Assembly (NCBI RefSeq): GCF_028553765.1
Contig: NZ_CP067134.1
Location: forward strand, 3,453,001 to 3,517,000
DNA: 64,000 bases
Reading direction: 5' to 3'
Source: Paracoccus stylophorae
GTDB lineage: Bacteria; Pseudomonadota; Alphaproteobacteria; Rhodobacterales; Rhodobacteraceae
Shown here: piece after piece, positions 27,166 to 35,365 of the stretch
Numbering within the stretch: the first letter of the stretch is position 1
How the letters are laid out: the number at the start of each line of letters is the position of its first letter
Translations under genes and position numbers: made by a program
Notes under the pieces: generated by a model
Told to the model about the DNA's origin: nothing
Seen by the model: only the letters and a program-made list of their open reading frames with translations
Database searches by the model: none

Positions 27166-27702
27166 ATGACAGCACATCGTGTCGGAAGAACGGCAGCGGC
27201 GGCGGTGGTGTGGCTTGGTTGCGCCACGCTGGCCCCCGCGGACGAGATCGAGCGGTTTCACAACAACTACACCTTCGACGCGGCCCAGCGGTTCAAACCC
27301 GCAGAAGCAGAACAGGTCGCCGTCGATCCAGAGGTTCTCGCCAAGGCGCTTGAGGATTACGAGATCGCCGTGAAAAAGCGCCTTGCGAAGAAAAAGCTTG
27401 AAATATCGCGTCCCGATGGGGTGTTGCGGTTCGTCCTGCGATGGGACGACTACGATACGACCGACACCACCATCGACATGAAGTTCAAATCCGATCAGGC
27501 CGCCTGCTTTGAACGCAATGACGTGTTGCGGTGCTATGTGCTTGTCAGTTTTCGAAAGATCACCAATCCCCGTGACCGGATCGAATCGCGAGCGTTCAGT
27601 GATTATCAGGCTGAATACGTGATCGACAGGCAGGAGGATGGGTCGCTCCGTCCCTTCGCCGTCTGTCAGCAGGATCGCTGTCCGGGCGTGACGTGGAAAT
27701 GA
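27166..27702 (+). CDS. Secreted protein of unknown function
   Basis: A 178-residue protein with an N-terminal signal peptide (MTAHRVGRTAAAAVVWLGCA, cleavage near APADEIE). The mature part has a Lys-rich helix (EIAVKKRLAKKKLEI, about residues 65-80) and a beta-rich C-terminal half with three cysteines. I recognise no family. The ATG overlaps no neighbour. Its stop overlaps the start of the next gene by four bases (ATGA), so the two exported products probably act together. Codons are noticeably less G+C-biased than in surrounding genes (for example AAAAAGCTTGAAATATCG), which may indicate acquisition from outside. Confidence 0.7.
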   Translation: MTAHRVGRTAAAAVVWLGCATLAPADEIERFHNNYTFDAAQRFKPAEAEQVAVDPEVLAKALEDYEIAVKKRLAKKKLEISRPDGVLRFVLRWDDYDTTDTTIDMKFKSDQAACFERNDVLRCYVLVSFRKITNPRDRIESRAFSDYQAEYVIDRQEDGSLRPFAVCQQDRCPGVTWK

Positions 27703-28703
27703 TAATGGCGCTCGCCCTGTCCGCGATCCTCTGCCTTCTCTCGGGATTCGCGTTTGCTGGACCGTTCCTGGAATCGGATTTCGAGGCCGCGCCCGGCATT
27801 CTTCCCGACGGCCAGTTTGCCTTTGCGGTCAGAGTCGTTGAAAGCGGCAATACCGAACTTGCGGAACGCGGTATTCCGCCGGGAACGCTGATCACCCATC
27901 TTCATCGGATATCTCCGGACAAGGTCGTCCTTTCGGACGGACCTGACGGCATGATCGAGAACCTGTCGTCGCTGATGCCCGGCGACAAGCTGATCATCAC
28001 CTGCTATCTTCCCGGCAACGCGGAGAAATCGGAAATCACCGTCTATCTGCCCTCAGCGGCGGAACGGTTTGCGGCGCAGCGCGCGGCGCTGATCCAGACG
28101 CAGACAGCAGCGGCCCGGGCAAGCATGAATGCCGGCGATCCCTTCGGAAACGCCTATTGGGGTGTCCGCCTCAGGCTGTTCTCGCTTGGGTATTTCGAGA
28201 CGCTTCGCGACCTGCTTGACCAAGAGGGCGCGGCCTGGGGAACGGCCATGGACAGGCTGGGCGGCGACACCCTGCCCTGGTTCGGCGATCTCGTCGAGTT
28301 GTCGATGCGGCTGGAAAGTGCGACCTCACCCTATGGCGGCGTTCTCTCGGCCTACGCCGTCACCCGTCTGTCCGTGCTGGGCGATTGCGGAGAGCCGGTG
28401 GACCGTCTTACCGCGACCCGCACCGAGTGGACGGAATATCGCAACGGTCTTGGCACGTATCAGGGAAGTTCTTCCAAGACGGTGACAAGCGAGGATCTTG
28501 AGGTTCCGGCCGGGTTTGGCGACATCCTTCGTCGCAACGGCAGCGGAAGTGTCAGCTTCGTCGCGCGATGGGATCTGGTTCCGATCGTGCGCGCGCTTGG
28601 CTGCGACAGCGACACGCGCCGCCGGATGGAGGCCAACATGCTGGCCTTCTATCACGCAAGATCGCCGGTTTGGCGTGCACCGACAGACGTCGATGCGCCC
28701 TGA
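27699..28703 (+). CDS. Secreted protein of unknown function, coupled to 27166-27702
   Basis: A 334-residue protein whose signal peptide is MIMALALSAILCLLSGFAFA followed by a GPFLES cleavage region. The mature N-terminal part (GIPPGTLITHL ... LMPGDKLIITCYLPG) resembles a PDZ-like fold that places a substrate peptide, but this is only an impression. The rest is mixed helix and strand with two conserved-looking cysteine sites (GDCGEP, LGCDSD). I recognise no family. ATG 27699 overlaps the preceding TGA; an in-frame GTG at 27693 is an alternative. Codon use is less G+C-rich than the neighbours, as in its partner gene. Confidence 0.7.
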   Translation: MIMALALSAILCLLSGFAFAGPFLESDFEAAPGILPDGQFAFAVRVVESGNTELAERGIPPGTLITHLHRISPDKVVLSDGPDGMIENLSSLMPGDKLIITCYLPGNAEKSEITVYLPSAAERFAAQRAALIQTQTAAARASMNAGDPFGNAYWGVRLRLFSLGYFETLRDLLDQEGAAWGTAMDRLGGDTLPWFGDLVELSMRLESATSPYGGVLSAYAVTRLSVLGDCGEPVDRLTATRTEWTEYRNGLGTYQGSSSKTVTSEDLEVPAGFGDILRRNGSGSVSFVARWDLVPIVRALGCDSDTRRRMEANMLAFYHARSPVWRAPTDVDAP

Positions 28704-28815
28704 GATGCGCCATGAATTGCCCGCACTGACCACTGACTCTAACCAGACGATCACCGCACGCCGCCGCTAGTCTCCGCTCACCGCGCCGGCTTTGACAGAT
28801 GCGGCCGCGTTGGAC

Positions 28816-29694
28816 ATGCTGTGGCGCATGAGCAGACATCGCCCCCACGAGATGCGGTTCGGCGCCGATCTGCGCGCTGCCTGCGGTGCGTTCACGGTGG
28901 TCGGCGGGGTGGCAAAGGGTGCCTTCGTGCGCAAGCGCAGCCTGTGCGGACGCCAGGCGGTGCAGGTGGCGACGGCGCGCAACGCCATCCTGCACGACGA
29001 ACGGGTCGCGCGGTCCGAGGATCGGGCGCATTATTTCCTGATCCGTCAGCTGGGCGGATCGGCCCGCATGGATCAGGGCCGCTCATCCGTGCTGTCGCCC
29101 GGCGATTTCTTTCTGGCGACCTCGCGCGAGGGGTCCGAGTTCTCCTATCCCTCGGCCTCGCTGCAACTGTCGATCCATCTGCCGCATGACGAATTGTCGC
29201 GCCTGATGGGCACGACGCTGGCCGTCGGCCGGCACATCGCGTTCGACAGCGTGATCGGCCGCGCGCTGGATCGCGCCTGCCGCGGCGGCGGCGCGGATCG
29301 CGGGTTAGAGGATTTGCTGGCGCTGGCGGTGCGCGACGGCGCCGCGCCCGATCTGGATCTGGTCGATGCGGCGATCGGCCTGACCGCGCGCCGCGCCCGC
29401 GACATCGCGCTGACCCCGCGCGACCTGGCAGACTTGCTGGGCGTCAGCCTGCGCAGGCTTCAGCGGGCATTGGCGGCGCAGCAGCTGACCGCGGGCCGGC
29501 TGATCCAGCAGGCGCGGCTGACGCATGTCCGGCGGCTGCTGGCCGAACGTCCCGACCTGACCATCCTCGCCTGCGCGACCGAGGCGGGCTTTGCCGACAT
29601 CTCGGGCTTCAACCGCGTCTTTCGCCGGGAATGCAACATGACGCCGGGCCAGTTCCGGCAGGCGGCGTGTCGCGATTCACCAAGACGACGCTGA
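28816..29694 (+). CDS. AraC family transcriptional regulator (FeaR-like)
   Basis: A 292-residue regulator. The N-terminal two thirds form a ligand-sensing AraC-binding-like domain (LSPGDFFLATSREGSEFSYP), and the C-terminal 100 residues hold two helix-turn-helix units: LADLLGVSLRRLQRALAAQQ and ILACATEAGFADISGFNRVF ending TPGQFRQ. The gene lies 46 bases upstream of an aldehyde dehydrogenase and a copper amine oxidase. In enterobacteria FeaR activates the tyramine/phenylethylamine genes feaB and tynA, so it is probably the activator of this unit, sensing an aromatic amine or its aldehyde. The start is uncertain: TTG 28792, ATG 28816 and ATG 28828 are in frame and none has a strong ribosome site. 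Confidence 0.88.
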   Translation: MLWRMSRHRPHEMRFGADLRAACGAFTVVGGVAKGAFVRKRSLCGRQAVQVATARNAILHDERVARSEDRAHYFLIRQLGGSARMDQGRSSVLSPGDFFLATSREGSEFSYPSASLQLSIHLPHDELSRLMGTTLAVGRHIAFDSVIGRALDRACRGGGADRGLEDLLALAVRDGAAPDLDLVDAAIGLTARRARDIALTPRDLADLLGVSLRRLQRALAAQQLTAGRLIQQARLTHVRRLLAERPDLTILACATEAGFADISGFNRVFRRECNMTPGQFRQAACRDSPRRR

Positions 29695-29740
29695 TCGGTG
29701 CCGCCTAGGCTGGCGTGACGGTCAACCTTGGGGAGGAGCC

Positions 29741-31144
29741 ATGACCATCTTTGCCAATATCATCGACGGGGCGGAGGACACGACCGGCGCGACATTCGAC
29801 GTCGTGAACCCCTCCACCGGTGCGGTGGTCGGACAGGCCGTGTCGGCGGATGCCGCGGCGCTGGATCGCGCGGTGGCGGCGGCCCGCCGCGCCCATCCGG
29901 GCTGGGCCGCGACGCCTTGGGCCGACCGGCAGGACGCCTGCAACCGGATCGCCGCCCTGATCGAGGCGAACGCGGACGAGCTGGCGCGGCTGTTGTCGCA
30001 GGAACAGGGCAAGCCGCTGAACGGCGTCGGCGCGCGGTTCGAGATCGGCGGCGCGCAGGCCTGGACCGCCTATACCGCCTCGCTGACGCTTGAGCCCGAG
30101 ATCCTTCAGGACAATGACGAAGGCCGGGTCGAACTGCACCGCGTGCCCATCGGCGTCGTGGGCGCGATCACGCCGTGGAACTGGCCGGTGCTGATCGGCA
30201 TCTGGCATCTGGTGCCGACCATCCTTGCGGGCAACTGCGTCATCATCAAGCCTTCGGAAAACACCCCTTTGTCGACGCTGCGGCTGGTGCAGATCATGCA
30301 GCAGGCGTTGCCTCCGGGTGTCGCGCAGGCGCTGGCGTCGGATGGCGGGCTGGGATCGCAGATGACCGCGCATGAGGGGATCGACAAGATCAGCTTCACC
30401 GGCTCGATCCCGACCGGATCGAAGGTCATGCGATCCGCGGCCGGCACGATCAAGCGCATCACCCTGGAACTGGGCGGCAACGACGCCGGCATCGTGCTGC
30501 CCGACGTGGACCCGGACGCCATCGCCGAGGATCTGTTCTGGGGCTGTTTCATCAATAACGGCCAGACCTGCGCGGCGCTGAAGCGGCTTTATGTCCACGA
30601 GGACGTGCATGACGGCGTGGTCGATGCGCTGGTCCGGGTGGCGACGGGCCTGCCGATGGGCGACGGGCTTGACGAGGCCAATGTGATCGGCCCGGTCCAG
30701 AACCGCGACCAGTATAATATCGTGCGCGATTTCGTGCAGGACGCGCTGGATCAGGGCGCGCAGATCGCCTGCGGCGGCATCCCGCAGGGCAACGATCTGT
30801 TCTTTCCCACGACGATCCTGACCGGGGTCGGACCGGGGATGAAGCTGCACGATCTGGAACAGTTCGGCCCCGCCATCGGCATCACCCGATGGCGCGACGA
30901 GGATGCGGTGATCGCGCTGGCCAATGACGACCGGTGCGGGCTTGGCGCCTCGGTCTGGTCGTCGGACCCGGATCGCGCCCGCGCCGTGGCCGACCGGGTC
31001 AGCGCCGGAACCGTCTGGATCAACAAGCACGGCGCGATCCAGCCCAACGCCCCCTTCGGCGGCGTGCGCCAGTCGGGCATCGGCGTGCAGTTCGGGGTCG
31101 AGGGGCTGCGCGAATGCACCAACGTGAAAACGATCATCCGCTGA
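29741..31144 (+). CDS. NAD(P)-dependent aldehyde dehydrogenase, amine catabolism
   Basis: A 467-residue aldehyde dehydrogenase of the standard fold: IGVVGAITPWNWPVLI cofactor region, FTGSIPTGSKVM turn, general base E243 in ITLELGGN and nucleophile C277 in NNGQTCAAL, spaced 34 residues as usual. A GGGGAGGAG ribosome site precedes ATG 29741. It lies directly upstream of the copper amine oxidase (24 bases) and downstream of the AraC regulator. Its likely job is to oxidise the aldehyde released by the amine oxidase, for example phenylacetaldehyde to phenylacetate, the role of FeaB. The oxidase is exported while this enzyme has no signal peptide, so the aldehyde must enter the cytoplasm. Confidence 0.9.
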   Translation: MTIFANIIDGAEDTTGATFDVVNPSTGAVVGQAVSADAAALDRAVAAARRAHPGWAATPWADRQDACNRIAALIEANADELARLLSQEQGKPLNGVGARFEIGGAQAWTAYTASLTLEPEILQDNDEGRVELHRVPIGVVGAITPWNWPVLIGIWHLVPTILAGNCVIIKPSENTPLSTLRLVQIMQQALPPGVAQALASDGGLGSQMTAHEGIDKISFTGSIPTGSKVMRSAAGTIKRITLELGGNDAGIVLPDVDPDAIAEDLFWGCFINNGQTCAALKRLYVHEDVHDGVVDALVRVATGLPMGDGLDEANVIGPVQNRDQYNIVRDFVQDALDQGAQIACGGIPQGNDLFFPTTILTGVGPGMKLHDLEQFGPAIGITRWRDEDAVIALANDDRCGLGASVWSSDPDRARAVADRVSAGTVWINKHGAIQPNAPFGGVRQSGIGVQFGVEGLRECTNVKTIIR

Positions 31145-31167
31145 TCGACAATCCAAGGGAGGACACC

Positions 31168-33246
31168 ATGAAACATCACCTGACGGCCGGATTTCTGGCC
31201 GCCGCGCTGCTGGGCGGAACCGCCGCCGCGCATCCTCTGGACGGGCTGACCGGAGAGGAAATCAGCCGCGCCACCCAGATCCTGCGCGATTCGGGCGAGG
31301 CCGACGAGCAGACGCTGTATCCGCTGATCGAACTGAAAGAGCCGCCCAAATCCGAGGTGCTGGCCTTCGACGGCGAAAACGCCCCCGACCGCCGCGTGAT
31401 CGTCGATTACGCCACGCCCGAGGGCTTCAGGCGCGCCACCGTCAACCTGACCAGCGGCGAGGTCGAGGAGACCGCCCCGACCGAGGGACAGCCGATGGTG
31501 CTGTTCGACGAATTTCTCAGCGCCATGAAGATTGCCGTCGCCGATGACCGCATGGTCGCGGGGCTGGAAAAGCGCGGCGTGACGCCGGACCAGGCCTTCT
31601 GCCTGCCGCTGACCGCCGGCAATTTCCTGACCCCCGAATATGCGGGCAAGCGGCTGATGAAGGTGCCCTGCTACGAGGCGCCGCAGGAAAGCTCGAACTG
31701 GTATGCCAAGCCGCTCGAGGGGCTGTATGCCGTCGTGGACCTGGCCGAACGCACGGTGATCGAGGTCATCGACGAAGACCCCATCGCCAAGCCGACCGAT
31801 CCCTGGGGCTATACCGAGGACGAGATCGCCGAACGCGTGCCGCTGCGCGAAATGGGCAACCCGCCGCAGCTGAGCCAGCCCGGCGGGCCGAATTTCACCC
31901 TGAATGACGGGCTGGTCGAATGGGACATGTGGCGCTTTCGTTTCCGCACCGACAAGCGGCCGGGGCTGGTGCTGTCCAATATCGACGTGAAGGACGGCGA
32001 CGACTGGCGCAGCGTGCTGTATCAGGCGCATCTGTCCGAGGTGTTCGTGCCCTACATGGACCCGTCCGAAGGGTGGTACTGGCGCACCTATATGGACAGC
32101 GGCGAATACGGCTTCGGCCTGTTCCTGACGCCGCTGCGCAAGAACGTGGATTGCCCGGCCTATGCGACGTTCCTGCCCGCCATCGTCAATGACGATGCCG
32201 GCAACGCGCTGGAAATCCCCGATGCGATCTGCATCTTCGAACGCGCTTTGGGCGACCCGGCCTGGCGGCATTTCGAGGTGTTCGCGCAGGGCGAGGGCCG
32301 GTTCGTCCCGGCCGAGGGGCGGCCCGAGACCGAACTGGTCGTCCGCTCCGCCTCCGAGGTGGGCAATTACGACTATCTGATCGACTATCGCTTCAAGACC
32401 AATGGCGACATCTATATCAAGATCGGCGCGTCCGGGCTGGATGCGGTCAAGGGCGTGGAATCGACCAGCATGGACGATCCGACCGCGGCCGAGGACACGA
32501 AATACGGCACGCTGATCGCCCCGCATCTGGTCGCGGCCAATCACGACCACTATTTCAACTTCCGGCTGGACTTCGACATCGACCGGCCTGAAAACATGGC
32601 CTCGACGCTGGACATCGTGCCGGCGCAGGATCTGCCCGACGTGCCGCGCAAGTCGATGTGGGCGGTCAGCGAGGACATGGCCGACAGCGAACTTGACGCG
32701 CGCTATACGTTCAGCGCCCTCAAGCCGCGCTATTTCCACGTGATGAACGGCGGCCGCAAGACCGATCTGGGCCACCACCCGTCCTACATGATCCATCACG
32801 GTTCGGTCGCCTACGGGCCGTACGATTTCGACAACGACCCGCCGTTCAAGCGCAACCGCTATCTGGAATACAGCCTGTGGAACACCGTCTATGACCCGGA
32901 TCAGCGCTATGCGGGCGGCACGTTCGCGATGCAGTCGGACGGCTCGGACACGCTGGCGCAATGGGTCGAGGATGACCAGTCGCTGAAGGATGCCGACATC
33001 GTGTCGTGGTTCACCGCCGGCTTCCACCATATCCCGCGGGTCGAGGACTGGCCGGTCATGTCCACCGACTGGAAGACCATCCATCTGATGCCGATGAACT
33101 TCTTCGGCATGAACCCCGCAGCCACCCTTCGCCTGCCGCAGGGCGCGGACGCACCCGAGGCCGATGCCGCCGCCCCGACCGACGCAGGCGAGGCCGCCGA
33201 GACGGCAAGAACGTCCGAGGACGGCGACGAGGCGACGACCGAATGA
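31168..33246 (+). CDS. tynA: Copper-containing primary amine oxidase (TPQ), periplasmic
   Basis: A 692-residue periplasmic quinoprotein that oxidises primary amines (tyramine, phenylethylamine) to aldehyde, ammonia and hydrogen peroxide. It has a strong ribosome site (AGGGAGG) and signal peptide MKHHLTAGFLAAALLGGTAAA. All active-site elements are present: catalytic base D310 (YMDSGEYGFG), the TPQ precursor Y401 in NYDY, and copper ligands H459 and H461 (NHDHYFNF) and H621 (FHHIPRVEDWP). Compared with the E. coli enzyme it lacks the extra N-terminal D1 domain but has a C-terminal tail of about 35 residues rich in Asp, Glu and Ala, which is unusual. The long open frame upstream of ATG 31168 is a shadow of the dehydrogenase gene. 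Confidence 0.95.
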   Translation: MKHHLTAGFLAAALLGGTAAAHPLDGLTGEEISRATQILRDSGEADEQTLYPLIELKEPPKSEVLAFDGENAPDRRVIVDYATPEGFRRATVNLTSGEVEETAPTEGQPMVLFDEFLSAMKIAVADDRMVAGLEKRGVTPDQAFCLPLTAGNFLTPEYAGKRLMKVPCYEAPQESSNWYAKPLEGLYAVVDLAERTVIEVIDEDPIAKPTDPWGYTEDEIAERVPLREMGNPPQLSQPGGPNFTLNDGLVEWDMWRFRFRTDKRPGLVLSNIDVKDGDDWRSVLYQAHLSEVFVPYMDPSEGWYWRTYMDSGEYGFGLFLTPLRKNVDCPAYATFLPAIVNDDAGNALEIPDAICIFERALGDPAWRHFEVFAQGEGRFVPAEGRPETELVVRSASEVGNYDYLIDYRFKTNGDIYIKIGASGLDAVKGVESTSMDDPTAAEDTKYGTLIAPHLVAANHDHYFNFRLDFDIDRPENMASTLDIVPAQDLPDVPRKSMWAVSEDMADSELDARYTFSALKPRYFHVMNGGRKTDLGHHPSYMIHHGSVAYGPYDFDNDPPFKRNRYLEYSLWNTVYDPDQRYAGGTFAMQSDGSDTLAQWVEDDQSLKDADIVSWFTAGFHHIPRVEDWPVMSTDWKTIHLMPMNFFGMNPAATLRLPQGADAPEADAAAPTDAGEAAETARTSEDGDEATTE

Positions 33247-33252
33247 CCACGA

Positions 33253-33281
33253 TCTCCGCGCCGCCCCCGGCGGCGCGGAGA
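33253..33281 (+). terminator. 13-bp perfect hairpin after the amine oxidase
   Basis: Bases 33253-33265 and 33269-33281 are perfectly complementary around a CCC loop, seven bases after the amine oxidase stop. It is probably a G+C-type terminator, so the downstream amidohydrolase likely has its own promoter in the remaining 190 bases, where I see no other clear feature. Confidence 0.75.
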
Positions 33282-33468
33282 AACGGCCCGGCGCGCATGG
33301 GACGCCACCCGCGCGCAGCCGGGGCCGCCCGCCGCGCGATTTGCATGCGCAGGCCGTTTTTCCCTTTCCTGACGCGCGGTCATGGTCAAAGCTGACCGGA
33401 CCATGGACCACGACCACCGGCGGCGATGACGCCGGGTCGTGGCCGCACGGGTCAGAAACGGAGGTCTC

Positions 33469-34803
33469 ATGTTTCGCACCGCAGCCCTGGCCGGAATGGC
33501 CGCCTTCCTGTCGCAGGCCGCTTTCGCGCAGGTGACAGTGTTCGAGAATGTCCGGATCTTCGACGGCACCTCGGACCAGCTTTCGCAGCCGATGCATGTG
33601 CTTGTCCGCGACAACATCATCCAGCAGATCGCGGCCGACCCGATCCCCGCGGACCGCAGCGGCACCACCACGCTGATCGACGGCGGCGGACTGACGCTGA
33701 TGCCGGGACTGATCGACGCGCATACGCATCTGGTCATGGGCTCGATTCCGCAAGGCGCGGTGCTGAGCCGCGACCAGAATTACGTGATGCTGCGCGCGGG
33801 TGCCGCAGCCGAAGACTATCTGATGCGCGGCTTCACGACCGCGCGCGACGCGGGCGGGCCGACCTTCGGGCTGAAAGAGGCGATCGACGAGGGGTTCGTT
33901 GTCGGGCCGCGCATCTATCCCTCGGGGGCGACGATCTCGCAGACCTCGGGGCACGGCGATTTCCGCATGCCGCTGGAACTGCCCGCTGCGGGCGACAATC
34001 CGCATTTCTCGGAACGCTATGGCTATGCGACCATCGCGGACGGGACGGATGCCGTCCTGCGCGCCACGCGCGAGAACCTGATGCGCGGCGCAAGCCAGAT
34101 CAAGGTGATGGCCGGCGGCGGCGTCGCCTCGAATTTCGACCCGCTGGACGTGACCCAATACACCGAGGAAGAGATGCGCGCCGCCGTCGATGCCGCCGCA
34201 TCGTGGAACACCTATGTCACGGTCCACGCCTATACCCCGGCGGCGATCCAGCAGGCCATCCGCGCGGGCGTGAAATCGGTCGAACACGGGCAGCTGGCGG
34301 ATGAGGACACCATCAGGATGATGGCCGAAAACGATGTCTGGCTGTCCTTGCAACCCTTTCTGGACGACGAACACGCGATCCCCTTCCCCGAAGGCTCGGC
34401 CAACCGCGAAAAGCAGCTGTCGATTGTCGCCGGCACCGACACTGCCTACGACCTCGCCCGCAAGCACGGGGTCAAGCTAGCCTGGGGCACGGACACGCTG
34501 TTCGATCCGGAACTGGCCACAAAGCAGAATGAGCAGCTGACCAAGATGACCCGCTGGTTCACTCCGGCCGAGGTGCTGAAGATGGCGACCCACGACAACG
34601 CCCAGCTTTTGCAGCTGTCAGGCCCGCGCAACCCCTATCCCGGCAGGCTGGGTGTGGTTAAGGAAGGCGCGCTTGCCGATCTGCTGCTGGTCGATGGCGA
34701 TGTGATCGCCGATCTGGAACTGCTGGACGACCCCGAGGCGAACCTCGTGGTGATCATGAAGGACGGCAAGATCTTCAAGAACACGCTTTCCGCGGACCAG
34801 TGA
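33469..34803 (+). CDS. Secreted metal-dependent amidohydrolase
   Basis: A 444-residue amidohydrolase-superfamily enzyme with a signal peptide (MFRTAALAGMAAFLSQAAFA). The binuclear metal site is complete: H85 and H87 (LIDAHTHL), carboxylated lysine candidate K212 (IKVMAGGG), H253 (VTVHAY), H273 (VEHGQ) and D342 (GTDT). This is the arrangement of the imidazolonepropionase/Xaa-Pro dipeptidase-like exported group, which cleaves amides or dipeptides in the periplasm. ATG 33469 has GGAGG upstream and is preferred to an in-frame start 30 bases earlier. Its position after the amine oxidase suggests it may release an amine or amino-acid substrate for that pathway, but the hairpin between them argues for separate control. 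Confidence 0.87.
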   Translation: MFRTAALAGMAAFLSQAAFAQVTVFENVRIFDGTSDQLSQPMHVLVRDNIIQQIAADPIPADRSGTTTLIDGGGLTLMPGLIDAHTHLVMGSIPQGAVLSRDQNYVMLRAGAAAEDYLMRGFTTARDAGGPTFGLKEAIDEGFVVGPRIYPSGATISQTSGHGDFRMPLELPAAGDNPHFSERYGYATIADGTDAVLRATRENLMRGASQIKVMAGGGVASNFDPLDVTQYTEEEMRAAVDAAASWNTYVTVHAYTPAAIQQAIRAGVKSVEHGQLADEDTIRMMAENDVWLSLQPFLDDEHAIPFPEGSANREKQLSIVAGTDTAYDLARKHGVKLAWGTDTLFDPELATKQNEQLTKMTRWFTPAEVLKMATHDNAQLLQLSGPRNPYPGRLGVVKEGALADLLLVDGDVIADLELLDDPEANLVVIMKDGKIFKNTLSADQ

Positions 34804-34824
34804 CAGGGGCGGCCGCGTCCTGAC

Positions 34825-34865
34825 AAACGGCGCCGGCGGATGGGCTTTCGCCGGCGCGACCGTTT
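34825..34865. terminator. Bidirectional hairpin between convergent genes
   Basis: A 9-bp GC stem (GCGCCGGCG at 34830-34838, complement at 34849-34857) is extended by AAACG/CGTTT pairing across a 3-base bulge. It fills the 65-base gap between the amidohydrolase and the leftward membrane protein gene. The AAACG/CGTTT ends supply short A and T runs in both directions. Confidence 0.7.
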
Positions 34866-34868
34866 CGC

Positions 34869-35258
34869 TCAACGGGTCCGGGTCTGGTCGCCCATCTGCT
34901 TGAAGACATAGATCGGCAGCAGGATCGACGCGACAAGGCTGCCCAGCCAGACCAGCAGCGTGGCGGCCAGCCAGTTCGAGATGCCGCCGATCACCATGCC
35001 GTCCATCAGCAATTCGGTCACGAACAGGCCGAAAAAGATCGTCACCAACGCGATCCCGCCCATCAGCTGCGGGAATTTCTTCAGCGAGATCTTCGTGATC
35101 AGCGGCCCGAAGATCGTCTGCACCACCGAAAAGATGACGACGGCCAGCAGAAAGGACAGCGCGTTGATCTGAAAGCCGGGCAGGAACAGCACGGCCAACA
35201 GCAGACCCACGGCATTGGCGATCAGATAGGATACGGTGGAAATCGCGAAACGGACCAA
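34869..35258 (-). CDS. Small four-helix membrane protein, phage-holin-4-like family
   Basis: A 129-residue protein that is almost entirely four hydrophobic helices (SYLIANAVGLLLAVLFLPGF, FLLAVVIFSVVQTIFGPLI, LMGGIALVTIFFGLFVTELL, WLAATLLVWLGSLVASILL) with a short basic tail. This is the pattern of the chromosomal superfamily-4 holin-like membrane proteins, whose function is unknown in most bacteria. There is no phage gene nearby, so a lysis role is unlikely. It converges with the amidohydrolase, and 107 bases separate its start from the upstream hydrolase stop. Confidence 0.75.
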   Translation of the reverse strand: MVRFAISTVSYLIANAVGLLLAVLFLPGFQINALSFLLAVVIFSVVQTIFGPLITKISLKKFPQLMGGIALVTIFFGLFVTELLMDGMVIGGISNWLAATLLVWLGSLVASILLPIYVFKQMGDQTRTR

Positions 35259-35365
35259 CGATCTTTTCCTTTACGCAGGGTCAAGTTATCCGCTCACGTT
35301 AGGCGGAACGCCCTGGCCTGACAACAGGCTTTCCCCGCTTGGCGCGCACCTGCTTCCCGCCGACC

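Noticed and set aside
30751-34467. 1238-codon leftward frame opposite the amine catabolism genes
   Set aside because: It crosses three well-supported rightward genes and their terminator and encodes no recognisable domain.
34869-35258. Phage remnant suggested by a holin-like membrane protein
   Set aside because: This family is widespread on chromosomes and no integrase, capsid, lysin or attachment repeat is nearby.
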